From Kuafuiihalomonas sp050331295 (GTDB lineage Bacteria; Myxococcota; Kuafuiibacteriia; Kuafuiibacteriales; Kuafuiibacteriaceae), in the NCBI GenBank assembly GCA_050331295.1, contig JBHJGZ010000006.1, forward strand, positions 749,158 to 813,157: a stretch of DNA of 64,000 nt, given 5' to 3'. A program made the translations under genes and the position numbers. Below, one piece after another: positions 51,517-61,800 of this stretch (the first letter of the stretch is position 1; every line of letters starts with the position of its first letter). Under the pieces are notes generated by a model. The model was not told where the DNA came from. It was given only the letters and a program-made list of their open reading frames with translations, and ran no database searches.

Positions 51517-52040
51517 AAAGCGCCCCAGTCCTGGTCACCCGGGATGTAATGGGAGGGACAGATGAAGCGGAACATCCGGGCGAACTGGCGAGACCGCTCC
51601 AGGTCCTGTTGAGACTTGTTTCGCATGGACGCAAGTTCCTTTCGAAAAAGCTGGTCGAAGTGCTTGGTCGCTTCCCGGTGACGGTCTTCCTCTCGAGCAA
51701 ATGCTTTTCGGATCTGCAGGAGTTCGCCCAGATCGAGCCAGACTCCATTGCACTGTGGACACCGGTCGATCTCGACCTTCTGCTTCACGCTGAAGAAATG
51801 CCTCATCATGACGAAATCGAGGCATCGAGGACAGTGGCGTCTTTCCTCGTGGTCGACCGGGACCGGGTCGGAGCCTGGCATCGCCAGCAGAGATTCACCC
51901 TGATGTTCGTGGGCTTCGTCCACCTTCTGTAGCTCGTAGTTGTCGAACCAGATTCCGCCGCAACCTTCCTGACACACGTCGACCGTCACGTCCTGCAATT
52001 TCACTTCCGTCAGGCTCTGCGGGCAAGCCGGGCACTCCAT
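51513..52040 (-). CDS. zf-TFIIB domain protein
   Basis: The 175-residue protein carries two TFIIB-type zinc modules: MECPACPQSL with CQEGCGGIWFDNYEL, and CPRCLDFVMM with CPQCNGVWLDLGEL. The repeated C-x-x-C and GxWFD/GVWLD cores are diagnostic of the zf-TFIIB family of small bacterial proteins. Function in bacteria is unknown. The ATG at 52040 gives MECPACPQ. The stop overlaps the CobW start by 4 bp, so the pair is coupled. The C-terminal ~60 residues are charged and helical. Confidence 0.85.
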   Translation of the reverse strand: MECPACPQSLTEVKLQDVTVDVCQEGCGGIWFDNYELQKVDEAHEHQGESLLAMPGSDPVPVDHEERRHCPRCLDFVMMRHFFSVKQKVEIDRCPQCNGVWLDLGELLQIRKAFAREEDRHREATKHFDQLFRKELASMRNKSQQDLERSRQFARMFRFICPSHYIPGDQDWGAF

Positions 52041-52100
52041 GACGTCATGGTACACCCACTCCGAGCCGGTCAAAACCGTCGAGCCGACGGAAGCGTGCCT

Positions 52101-52122
52101 GGGGGGGGGGGAGGCGCGCGCC
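52101..52122. repeat. 11-base G tract next to a GC palindrome
   Basis: Eleven consecutive G (52101-52111) are followed two bases later by the perfect palindrome GGCGCGCGCC (52113-52122). It lies in the 177-bp gap between the thrS stop and the zinc-ribbon start, so in the transcript it reads as a C tract. Such tracts can be slippage-prone or mark an assembly error. It is intergenic and no frame is broken. Confidence 0.5.
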
Positions 52123-52217
52123 CCCAACCATCCAGCCACCGCACCCGTGCGCGCCCGAAAATTGGGTTCGCGTGCCGTGACCTGGAGGTCCGGCCCAGTC
52201 GGCTGGCCGAATCCCGG

Positions 52218-54257
52218 TCACGAGCGGGGTTGCGGCCTTTCGGCCGACAGCGGCCGGACCGAGCCATCGAGCACGCGCCGCGGCGGTTGTCGATGGGGGA
52301 CGATGGAATCGAGAAAGGACTGGATGGTCATCTCTCCAAGCTCCCCTTCATCCCGACCCCGGATGTTGATGGTCTGATTGGTCGCCTCTGCCTCGCCCAC
52401 CACCGCCACATACGGTATTTTCTGCAGGCTCGCTTGACGAATCTTGTATCCGATCCGGTCGTCTCGAAGATTCACTTCGGCGCGGAGACCAGCATCCATC
52501 AATTGTTCGTAAACCTCGGTCGCATATTCGTTGAAGCGATCGCTCACCGGAAGGACTTGCAGCTGAACGGGCGCGAGCCACAGCGGAAATCGTCCGGCGT
52601 AGTTCTCGATGATGATACCCAAGAATCGCTCCAACGAACCGTAAGCGGCGCGGTGGATCATGACCGGGGTATGTCGTGCTCCGTCTCGCCCGACATAGTT
52701 GAGTTCGAAGCGATCCGGCATCGAGAAATCGAGCTGAATCGTTCCACACTGCCAGGACCGCTTCAGTGTGTCTCGGATGTGGAAGTCGATCTTGGGTCCA
52801 TAGAACGCTCCATCTCCTTCGTTGACCAGATAGTCCACACCTTTGGCGTCCAGCGCCGACTTGAGAGCTTGCTCTGCTCGCGCCCACATCTCGTCACTGC
52901 CGATGGATTTCTCGGGTCGGGTGGAGAGCTCGATGCGGACGTCCGTGAGGCCGAACGCGCCGTATACCTCCTCGAAGAAATCGATGAGCATGGAGATCTC
53001 GCCCTCGATCTGGTCGGGAGTACAAAAGTGGTGGGCGTCGTCTTGAGTGAACGCCTGAACGCGAAACAAGCCGTGGCGCGTACCCGATAGTTCCCGCCGA
53101 TGAACCAATCCCATTTCGGCCATACGCAACGGGAACTCGTTATGGGAGTGGGGTCGAAGGCCGTAGATCAAGCAGTGCCCCGGACAGTTCATGGGCTTGA
53201 CCGCCATCGGCCGCTCCTCCTCGACGTTGTCCAGAACCCGAGAATCGTCCTTTTCATCCCGGAGCTTCATCTTGGTGAAGAACATGTTCTCCATATAGTG
53301 GTCGTAGTGACCCGACGTGTGCCAAAGATGCTCGCTGAGCACGAGGGGCGACTTCACCATCTGATAACCGCGACGCCGCAGGAGACCTTGCATGTATTCC
53401 TGAATCGTCGAGAACAGCTGAGCACCGCGAGGCAAGAAGAAAGGGAAGCCCGGTGCTTCCTCTCGAAATGCGAAGAGCTCGAGCTGTTCACCGAGAACTC
53501 GGTGGTCCCGCTTCTTGGCCTCTTCCAGGAGTCTGAGATGCTCTTCCAGGTCCTCCTTCGAAAAGAAGGCCGTGCCGTAAACACGCACCAGTTGCTCGTT
53601 TCGAGGGTCTCCGCGCCAGTAAGAGCCCGCAAGGCTGGTGAGCCGCACATGCTTGAGCCAACCCGTGCTTTGGACGTGAGGCCCACGGCAGAGGTCGATG
53701 AAGTCACCATGCTTGAAGAAAGACAGTTCTTCACCTCGGTCTCGAATGCCTTCGACGAGCTCGGCTTTGAACTTGTTCCCTCCGCCATCGATGGCTTTGT
53801 AGCGGGCATAGTGTTCGTCCGCTTCGTCATAGGACGAAACATGGCGCTCGAATCGAAGGTCCTCTTTGGCGATTCGCTTCATTTCCTTTTCGATGGCCGG
53901 AAAATCGTCGGTGGACAGCTTCTCCCCATCTCGCAAGTGAATATCGTAGTAGAACCCACCATCAACGACCGGACCGATGGTCAACTCAGCCTTCGGAAAC
54001 AAACGCAGGATGGCATCCGCCATCACGTGCGCGGCCGAGTGACGGAGCACGTCGATCGCCTCCGGGTCTTTTTTGGTAATGACCTTGACCTCGTCTCCGT
54101 TCCGAAGGGGGAGTCTCAGGTCGACGATTTCGCCATCAACCATGCCGCCAACGGCCGACTTCGCGAGTCCGGCGCCAATGCTCTTGGCGAGGTCCAGGGT
54201 CGATGAGCCGTCCGGGAGCCGACGGGTGCTTCCATCGGGAAGTTTGATTTCAATCAT
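52218..54257 (-). CDS. thrS: Threonyl-tRNA synthetase
   Basis: The 679-residue protein has the full ThrRS order: TGS domain (~1-65), editing domain (~70-230) with HSAAHVMADA and YYDIHL, the class II core with MNCPGHCLIYG (zinc-binding Cys) and GLFRVQAFTQDDAHHF (zinc His), GSLERFLGIIIENY, and a C-terminal anticodon-binding domain (~570-660). An AAGGA ribosome site lies 6 nt before the ATG. The next genes downstream on the same strand are a zinc-ribbon protein and a CobW GTPase. Confidence 0.97.
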   Translation of the reverse strand: MIEIKLPDGSTRRLPDGSSTLDLAKSIGAGLAKSAVGGMVDGEIVDLRLPLRNGDEVKVITKKDPEAIDVLRHSAAHVMADAILRLFPKAELTIGPVVDGGFYYDIHLRDGEKLSTDDFPAIEKEMKRIAKEDLRFERHVSSYDEADEHYARYKAIDGGGNKFKAELVEGIRDRGEELSFFKHGDFIDLCRGPHVQSTGWLKHVRLTSLAGSYWRGDPRNEQLVRVYGTAFFSKEDLEEHLRLLEEAKKRDHRVLGEQLELFAFREEAPGFPFFLPRGAQLFSTIQEYMQGLLRRRGYQMVKSPLVLSEHLWHTSGHYDHYMENMFFTKMKLRDEKDDSRVLDNVEEERPMAVKPMNCPGHCLIYGLRPHSHNEFPLRMAEMGLVHRRELSGTRHGLFRVQAFTQDDAHHFCTPDQIEGEISMLIDFFEEVYGAFGLTDVRIELSTRPEKSIGSDEMWARAEQALKSALDAKGVDYLVNEGDGAFYGPKIDFHIRDTLKRSWQCGTIQLDFSMPDRFELNYVGRDGARHTPVMIHRAAYGSLERFLGIIIENYAGRFPLWLAPVQLQVLPVSDRFNEYATEVYEQLMDAGLRAEVNLRDDRIGYKIRQASLQKIPYVAVVGEAEATNQTINIRGRDEGELGEMTIQSFLDSIVPHRQPPRRVLDGSVRPLSAERPQPRS

Positions 54258-54444
54258 CTTTGTTCCTTTCGCGCGATGGATACTTCCCATCGCTGCTCTC
54301 GGGCGCGACGGACACCAACCGCCGCGCTTGCCGGAGAACCGTTAGCAGACCGGAGCGGGGTCGTACGAGACCGAAATGGCCTCCGATGTCCGCACAAACC
54401 GTTTCGCGGTCGACACTGGGCCTCGGCTTCCCTAGTGCAGCTGG

Positions 54445-56901
54445 ATGTCCTTGATCATCGGCGCCGATGGCGAAAGGCCCCGGGCCCCCGTCCTCCCAGA
54501 GGCCGACATCGACATGCCGCGCCCGGAAACCGCGCCCGCCGCCAGTCCCAGTCTGACCGACGGGCAGGTCAGGACGATGCTCCATCATGAAGACCCGTTG
54601 GTTCGCCAGTTTGCGGTGGAGCAAGTCGTCCACCGAAGGATGAACGACCTGGCCCCGGACCTTCAGAACCTCGTCGCCGATGAGCCGATGGTTTCGGTCC
54701 CCGCGGTGCAAGGCCTGGAAGAACTTCGGATCTCCTCCGCGGCCGACGCCCTGGTGGCCCGGATCGCCGACGCCCGCGGGGAGCTTCTCAGTGTCGTATG
54801 CAGTGCCATCGCCACGTTGGCGCCAAAGCGATTGGTGGACGCACTGAAGGCCAGGGGCCGGATCGACGACGAGGCCTTCGTCGGGGTGATGAGTGCGGTG
54901 GCGATGGTCCGGACCGAGGCCGCGACCGCCTTCATCGACCGCGCCGTCAATCGGGCTCATCTCCAGTCGGCCGAGCGGCAGGCGGCCGTGTACAGCGCGG
55001 CCCTGATGTCCGGTTCCGCGAAACCGGTGCGCAAAGTCTTGAACCGTGCTCTGGAGGATTCCCTCCAACCCGGGGAGGAACAGCCCGGTCTTGTCCCGAG
55101 CCGAGTCGCCTTGGCCGGCGTGGCGGGCGCGCCGCCGCTTCTGGCCCTTTTCGAGCACGCTCAAGACCTTTGGAAAGCGGCGGACGAGACGCTCCGGGCC
55201 AGCGCCGAGGACGGCTTGGGACCCGAGCGGATGTCGGTCCTCCTGGACGCGCTCCTCAAGCGGCGGATCGCCGATATCCTGGAAGCCCTCCGCCCGCTCC
55301 TCGACGTCGCGCCGGCCGACGATCCGGATACCCAAAACGACCTGGGGACCATGCCGGAGCGGAGACGGGACTTGCTGGCCCAGATGCTGGCGCTTCGCGA
55401 CCGATTCGCCGATCTGCAGCCCGAGGCGGCCGCGGTCTTCGCGGCAGCAGCGGCCCGGGCCACGGCCATCGTGATGCTTCAGCGGGGAGAAGCTGTGAGC
55501 AGCCCAGGGGTCTTGGCGGTCGCAAAGGCCTCGGACGGACGCCTTTCTCCCGAGCTCCTGGTTCATGCATCCGAGGAAGAGCTCGCGCAGACCTTGTCCG
55601 AGCTGAGTGCTCGGGCGCTGCGACCGGTGGTGATGGCCTTCGCGCGGGAACGCTTTCACCGTTCCGGCACGTTGCGTCGGCTGGCTCGAGCGATGTTCGC
55701 CGCCGGCCACGGCGTGCCGTTGTTGGAGGCCGCGGCTGAAAGCTCGGAGGCCCAGGTGCATGGGGCCGTTGCCCGAGCCGCCCTGGACCATTTCGAGGCG
55801 GCCGAGGCAGCGACGTTGGAGATCCTCAGCGCCCATCCGTTGGAGGCGTCCTCGGCCTCCATGGCCATGCTCATGAGTGAGCGGCTCCGCAGCCAGCGGC
55901 TCACTCTGGTCCTCGGACGTCGCTTTTATGAGCTGCGAGCCATCAATCCGACCATGCTCTCCCAGGCCTCTCTGAGGTCTGGGGATCCACGATTGCTCCC
56001 CCTGCTCGAGTCACGCGCCTTTGCCGATGAGCCGGAAGAGACCGCCTGGGTGGTTCTGGCCCGCACCGCCAACCTTCCCCTCGAGGGCAAGCTGAAGGAG
56101 GCGACCCAGCGGGTCCAAACGGACAGGCCCCCGACCGGGCCCCTTCACGTTCCTCTCAAGTGCGGAACCTGCCAGGAGACCCTGAGCTACGGTTTCGCCC
56201 ATGCCTTCGTCGACGTCGAGGCGAAGGACGGCCTGGGGGATCCAGCCTTCGTGGGGGACATGATTTGCAAAGCATGCGGCGCGGAGGACGACCTCCATCC
56301 CACCGAATCGACGATCCATATCCTGACCCAGCACATGATGCAGCTCCTCACCGAACTGCAGCAGGGGCAGGTCACCAGCCCGCCTCTGGTCACTCCGGGT
56401 CAGACCGAGGTGGACGGGCAGAAGGTCGGACTGGCCGAAGCCTTTCGGAGGCTCACGCAGGCGGTCGAAAGCACGCCCGACGGCATCCGGTCCCGACTTC
56501 ATCGCGCGCGACTGGGCCTCATGCTTCACCGTCGGACCGTGCAGACCGATCTAGACCAGCTGGAAGCGCTGGACCCTTCCAGCGTGGAAGCCCGAGCCCT
56601 TCGGGCCCAGCACCTGCACGCCCGGGGCGAATCGGAGTCGGCGATGAAGGCCCTGGCCGAGGTGGTGGGACGCCTGTCCGAAGAACCGGAGCCCCGGCTC
56701 TATGAGTCACCAGACCCGCAGACCCTCCGATTCAGTCTCGAGGAGCTGATGGTGGAGCTGGCCGACGAGGGCGTGGCCGTCCCATCGGGCATCGATCTCG
56801 GACCCGCGGAACAGCGGAGGGCGGACCGAGAGGGCGCTCGTCGTGAAGCGGCCCACGCCCACGCACACCACTCGGGGGCTCATGGAGACCACGTCCACTG
56901 A
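54445..56901 (+). CDS. Large HEAT-like protein with a CxxC zinc site and His-rich C-terminus
   Basis: The 818-residue protein is almost all alpha-helical. Residues ~25-540 contain HEAT/Armadillo-like units (HEDPLVRQFAVEQVVHRRM, VSVPAVQGLEELR, ESSEAQVHGAVARAALDHF). A zinc-ribbon-like insertion follows, with Cys573-x2-Cys576 and Cys608-x2-Cys611. Then come TPR-like helices (~670-790). The last ~16 residues contain nine His (AHAHAHHSGAHGDHVH). No family assignment is possible. It is divergent from thrS across 187 bp. Protein-scaffold and metal-binding roles are inferred. Confidence 0.65.
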   Translation: MSLIIGADGERPRAPVLPEADIDMPRPETAPAASPSLTDGQVRTMLHHEDPLVRQFAVEQVVHRRMNDLAPDLQNLVADEPMVSVPAVQGLEELRISSAADALVARIADARGELLSVVCSAIATLAPKRLVDALKARGRIDDEAFVGVMSAVAMVRTEAATAFIDRAVNRAHLQSAERQAAVYSAALMSGSAKPVRKVLNRALEDSLQPGEEQPGLVPSRVALAGVAGAPPLLALFEHAQDLWKAADETLRASAEDGLGPERMSVLLDALLKRRIADILEALRPLLDVAPADDPDTQNDLGTMPERRRDLLAQMLALRDRFADLQPEAAAVFAAAAARATAIVMLQRGEAVSSPGVLAVAKASDGRLSPELLVHASEEELAQTLSELSARALRPVVMAFARERFHRSGTLRRLARAMFAAGHGVPLLEAAAESSEAQVHGAVARAALDHFEAAEAATLEILSAHPLEASSASMAMLMSERLRSQRLTLVLGRRFYELRAINPTMLSQASLRSGDPRLLPLLESRAFADEPEETAWVVLARTANLPLEGKLKEATQRVQTDRPPTGPLHVPLKCGTCQETLSYGFAHAFVDVEAKDGLGDPAFVGDMICKACGAEDDLHPTESTIHILTQHMMQLLTELQQGQVTSPPLVTPGQTEVDGQKVGLAEAFRRLTQAVESTPDGIRSRLHRARLGLMLHRRTVQTDLDQLEALDPSSVEARALRAQHLHARGESESAMKALAEVVGRLSEEPEPRLYESPDPQTLRFSLEELMVELADEGVAVPSGIDLGPAEQRRADREGARREAAHAHAHHSGAHGDHVH

Positions 56902-57217
56902 ATCCGGTACCCCCTGCGTCGCCGTGACCGCCGCGACCATGGGCCCATCCTCCTTGACTTCGTCGCCGCTCTAAATTCCCGCAAGAGTTGCGCAGTGGGG
57001 ACCGGGCGCACGTTTCACGATCGCCACCGATGCAGTGCGTAACGTTTCCGTCGTGAACCCGACTGCCCTCGTCGGCCGTTCGGCGAGCAAAGCCCCGTAA
57101 GGCAGATGATTCGCGCGGGGTCCCGGGGCCATGCTGGTTTCCTGGCGATGAACGGTAGCGCCGGCAGGATGATCGCGTCTTCAAACTGTTGTCCCGCATC
57201 TTGCAGAGAGCCCGAGC
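56902..57217. other. Intergenic region before the acyl-CoA dehydrogenase/megasynthase operon
   Basis: These 316 bp contain no convincing gene. A hairpin at 57068-57087 (outer arms CTCG and CGAG, 7-8 pairs including wobbles, 4-nt loop) has no U-tract. TTGACT at 56954 is followed by TAAATT after only 12 bp, too close for a standard sigma-70 promoter. The promoter of the downstream operon is probably here but I cannot place it. Confidence 0.35.
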
Positions 57218-58867
57218 GTGGCAGCTGTGGACAAAGAAACCCTCGACCTCACCCTCGATTCCCTGCGTGGATTCGTTCAGGAGCACCTTTCAGACGCGGT
57301 GCTGCTGAAACTCGACCATGACGACGAGTTTCCCGAAGCGACCGTTCGGGCTCTTGGTCACTCCGAACTCGGCATCCAGCTCTTGTTTTTGCCGGAGGCC
57401 GTCGGCGGTATGGGCGGGGGCGCCTTCGACGTCTACCGGGTCTGTGAAGCCATGGCGCGCACCGACGTCGGCGTCGCCACCGGCGTGCTGGCAACGTTCC
57501 TCGGCAGCGACCCGATCTTGTTCGGCGGAACCGAAGAACAGAAAAAGCAATGGCTCGGACGGATCGCTGAAGAAGGCATCTTGATGGCATACGGGGCGAC
57601 GGAGCCCGGGGCGGGAAGCGACCTGGCTTCCTTGAAGACCACCGCGAAACCGGTCGTCGAAGACGGCAAGACGGTGGGATATCGGCTCAACGGCGCCAAG
57701 CAGTGGATCTCGAACGGCGGGTACGCCGACCTCTACACGATTCTCGCCCTCGCCCCCGACGGGCCCACGTGGTTCGTGGTCGAGCGCGGGACCGAAGGCT
57801 TTTCGTGGGGCAAGCCGGAAGACAAGCACGGCATCCGGGCTTCCAATACGACCACCTTGACCTTGGAAGACGTCTACGTCGACGCTTCGGCCTTGGTCGG
57901 TTTGGTAGAAGGTCAGGGGCTTCAGCAGGCCCAAAAGGTCTTCGGCTTCACGCGCTTGATGGTGGCCGCTTTTGGGTTGGGCGCCGGATGGGCGGCCGTG
58001 GACCGCGCCATCGCCTATTCAATGGAGCGAATCCAGGGCGGCGCACCGCTCTCTCAGAAGCAGGGCTTCACGCACAAGCTCATCGTGCCCCATATCGCTG
58101 ACCTCGAGGCGGCCCGGGCCTTCATCGAGGTGACCGCGACCCGCATCGATGACGGGGCCGGTGCTCTCAACACCGAAGGCGCCATTGCGAAATACCTGGC
58201 CACGGAAGCCGGCAATCGCTCTGCAGACGCGGCGATCCAAGCCCACGGTGGATACGGCTACACGAAGGAGTACATGGTCGAGAAGATCAAGCGCGACGTC
58301 CGGATCACCACCATCTATGAGGGAACCTCCGAAATCATGGAGATGACCATCGCTCGAGACCGGTGGCAGGACCACCTGCGAAGCCGCGGCGGTCATTACC
58401 ACCAGATGGGCGAGGAACTTCAGAGCCTTCATCGAACATCGCCCGACTCCGGCGCCGATGTGGCGGGACTGGCGTGCCACGCTCTGGCCGCGGTGATGGA
58501 GCGATTCCGTGCGGCGCGTTTGACCCGCAACCAGCACATCCTCTTCCGTCTCGGCGAACTCATCGCCATGGCGGAAGGTGCCGGCGCATTGGCTCGGCGC
58601 GCGGCGGGCGCGGCGTCGAAGACGCTGGATCCGAAGGCCGACGACCGATTCGACCCCGAGACGCTCGCGGCGATCAGTCGGATCTATTGCCGCCACGCAG
58701 CGCATCGGATCGCTTCCGAGGGCCTCCGTTGGATCTTCGCCGGGGGTGAGACCGACAGTCGGGCCATCGACGAGTCGCGCCTCGCCGCGATCTTCCAAGC
58801 CCAAGCCGGTCAGCTCGACGACATGAACTTCGTCAGCGAACGCGTTTACGCGCAAGCACAGGCCTGA
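57218..58867 (+). CDS. Acyl-CoA dehydrogenase (long form)
   Basis: The 549-residue protein has an acyl-CoA dehydrogenase core (~1-390): YGATEPGAGSDLASL, GAKQWISNGGYADLY, HGIRASNTTTLTLEDVYV, MVAAFGLGAGWAAVDRAI, IQAHGGYGYTKEYMVEK and YEGTSEIMEMTI. A helical C-terminal extension (~395-549) follows, as in FadE/ACADVL-type long enzymes. The start is GTG. It is 26 bp upstream of the KS-AT-KS megasynthase and likely shares its transcript, suggesting a role in shaping or removing acyl chains linked to that pathway. The substrate is unknown. Confidence 0.88.
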   Translation: MAAVDKETLDLTLDSLRGFVQEHLSDAVLLKLDHDDEFPEATVRALGHSELGIQLLFLPEAVGGMGGGAFDVYRVCEAMARTDVGVATGVLATFLGSDPILFGGTEEQKKQWLGRIAEEGILMAYGATEPGAGSDLASLKTTAKPVVEDGKTVGYRLNGAKQWISNGGYADLYTILALAPDGPTWFVVERGTEGFSWGKPEDKHGIRASNTTTLTLEDVYVDASALVGLVEGQGLQQAQKVFGFTRLMVAAFGLGAGWAAVDRAIAYSMERIQGGAPLSQKQGFTHKLIVPHIADLEAARAFIEVTATRIDDGAGALNTEGAIAKYLATEAGNRSADAAIQAHGGYGYTKEYMVEKIKRDVRITTIYEGTSEIMEMTIARDRWQDHLRSRGGHYHQMGEELQSLHRTSPDSGADVAGLACHALAAVMERFRAARLTRNQHILFRLGELIAMAEGAGALARRAAGAASKTLDPKADDRFDPETLAAISRIYCRHAAHRIASEGLRWIFAGGETDSRAIDESRLAAIFQAQAGQLDDMNFVSERVYAQAQA

Positions 58868-58893
58868 AACTTCGTAACGAGAAGGTTAACGTC

Positions 58894-61800
58894 ATGAATC
58901 ATCCCAGTCAGTCCCCTGATCGTGGCGCCGTCGCCATCGTTGGCCTCGGTGCCGTGCTCCCGGAAGCCCCGAACGTATCGACGCTCTGGAAGAATCTCGA
59001 GACCGGGCGCTACAGCATCACGGAGACCCCCAACGAACGGTGGGAGCCCGCCAAATACTTCGATCCCGATCCAAAGGCGCCCGACAAGACCTACTCGAAG
59101 ATCGGCGGTTGGGTCATCGACTATCCTTGGGATCCCTTCCGCTGGAAGATGCCCATCCCTCCGAAGGTCGCGGACTCCATGGACCGCACCCAAAAATGGG
59201 CGGTGGCAGCCGCCCGTGAGGCGTTGATGGACTACGGCGTTCCGGACCGACCGCTGGACCGGGACCGTACCGCCATCATCGTCGGCAACGCCATGGGCGG
59301 CGACAAGCACTACATGACCGCCATGCGGATCTACGCTCCGGAGTTCTTGGAGCAGCTCGAGGCCAGTCCCAGCTTCTCGAACCTCACACCGGCCCAGAGG
59401 GAGCTCATCGCCAAGGAGTTCCTCACGGGGGTCCAGGGAAAGATTCCCGACATCACCGAAGACACGATGCCGGGCGAACTCGCCAACATCATCGCCGGCC
59501 GCATCGCCGCCGTCTTCGACTTACACGGCCCCAACTTCGTCGCCGACGCCGCGTGTGCCTCGGCCATGGCCGCGATGTCCGCGGCCATGGAAGGCCTCGA
59601 CGAGCATCATTTCGACGCGGTGGTGACCGGAGGGGTCGATGCCAACATGTCGGCCTCCACCTTCGTGAAGTTCTGCAAGATCGGTGCGCTCTCCGCCACC
59701 GGGACCCGCCCCTACGATGAAGGCGCGGATGGCTTCGTGATGGGCGAAGGCGCCGCAATGTTCGTCATGAAGCGGCTGGCGGACGCCGAAAGGGACGGCG
59801 ACAAAATCTACGCGGTGTTGCGAGGCCTCGGAGGGGCCAGCGACGGCAAAGGAAAGGGCATCACGGCCCCCAACCCAGTCGGCCAGCGACTGGCGGTGAG
59901 ACGGGCCTGGGAGATCGCCGGCGAGCGTCCCGACGTGGACACGATGATGGAAGGCCACGGAACCTCCACCCGGGTCGGTGACGTCGTCGAGGTACAGAGC
60001 CTGACCGACGTCCTCTCAGACTTCGATCTTCCGGTGGGTTCCATTCCCCTGGGCTCCATCAAATCGAACATCGGCCACCTGAAGGGGGCTGCGGGCGCCG
60101 CAGGAATTCTGAAGGCCACCCTGGCTTTGCATCACAAGGCCATTCCGCCGAGCCTCAATCTCAGCAATCCCAATCCCAAGATCGAGTTCGGGAAGACGCC
60201 CTTCTTCGTCAATACCGAGCTGCGAAGCTGGGACAAGAAGACGCAAGGCGTACGGAGAGCGGGCGTCAGCGCCTTCGGGTTCGGCGGAACCAATTTCCAT
60301 GCGGTCTTGGAGGAACACGAACCCGGCCGGCTGACCCGACCGGAGCGCGCCCAGGTCTCCGTCTCTGCGCCCATCGAGCCGAAAGCCCCCTTGCGTGGCG
60401 GCGTGGTGTTGGGAGGAAGCAGCCCAGCCGAGATCCGAAACGAAGTGCGGTCGCTCCTTTCCTCCGCAAAGCAAGGTCGCCTGCCGGCACCCACAGCGCC
60501 GGAGCAAGCGACCCTCACCAAGGAAGTTCGACTCGCCGTCGACTTCAAGGACGGCGCCGAGCTCACCGAAAAGCTCGAACTGGCGGATAAGGCCTTGGCA
60601 TCGGGCAACCCGATGGCGTTCAAGCCTCTTCGGGCCCGCGGCATTCACATCGGCTCCGGCGCGCCACCGAAAGTGGCGTTCCTGTACACCGGCCAGGGTT
60701 CCCAGTACGTCAACATGCTCGCGGCGCTGAAAGAGGTCGAGCCCATCGTGCGCGACACCATCGCGGAGGCCGACTCCGTGATGACGCCGATCTTGGGTCG
60801 CCCGTTGTCTTCGATCATTTACGTGGACCCAACGAATGAGGCCGCGATGGCGCAGGCGAACGAGGAGCTGCGCCAAACCGCCATCACCCAGCCGGCCGTC
60901 CTCACGGTGGACATCGCGATGACGCGACTGATGGCCGAATACGGCATCAAGCCCGACATGGTGATGGGTCACAGCCTCGGCGAGTACGGCGCCCTGGTTG
61001 CGGCGGGTGGAATGACCTTTGCCCACGCCCTCGAAGCCGTCGCGGCCCGTGGCCGTGAAATGACCCAAGTCTCGATGGGAGACAACGGGAAGATGGCGGC
61101 GGTCATGGGGCCGTTCGAGCAGATTCAGGCGGTCGTCGACGCGGTCGACGGATACGTCGTGATGGCCAATCTCAACAGCCGTCGTCAGGCAGTGATCGGT
61201 GGGGCCAGCCCAGCGGTCGAGAAGGCCGTTGAGATGTGCCAGGCACAAGGCCTCCAAGCCCAGTTGATTCCGGTCAGCCACGCCTTCCACACGTCCATCG
61301 TGGCCCCCGCCAGCGGCCCCATGATGAACGTGCTCCGCCGTCTCGACCTGAAGAGCGTGACCACGCCTTTGGTCGGGAACGTCGACGCCGAGTTCTACCC
61401 CACCGGGCCCGGCGCTCCGGAAAAGATGGTCGAGATCCTGGGACAGCAGATCGCGTCACCCGTCCAGTTCATCAAAGGGCTGGAGAAACTGCACGATGCG
61501 GGAGCGCGGGTGTTCGTCGAGATGGGTCCGAAGAAGGCTCTCCAAGGATTTGCGGAAGACGTCTTGGGCGACCGAGAGGCCACGCTGTCCCTGTTCACGA
61601 ACCACCCCAAGATCGGAGACGCCGCGGCTTTCAACCAGGCGCTGATGGGCTTGTACTCCCGAGGTCTGGGTCGAGGTCGTCAGCCGGCGCCCGCAGTGGT
61701 TCCCGAAGTGCGGACGGACGGTCGGTCGGCTGCCCCGGTCGTTCCGATGGCGGCCGCCCCCGCGCCTACCCATGCTCCGGTGGCATCCCGAGGCAACGGT

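Noticed and set aside
56954..56977. TTGACT/TAAATT promoter-like boxes
   Set aside because: Spacing of about 12 bp is too short for a sigma-70 promoter.
57068..57087. Hairpin taken as a terminator before the acyl-CoA dehydrogenase
   Set aside because: There is no U-tract after it and the stem contains wobble pairs.
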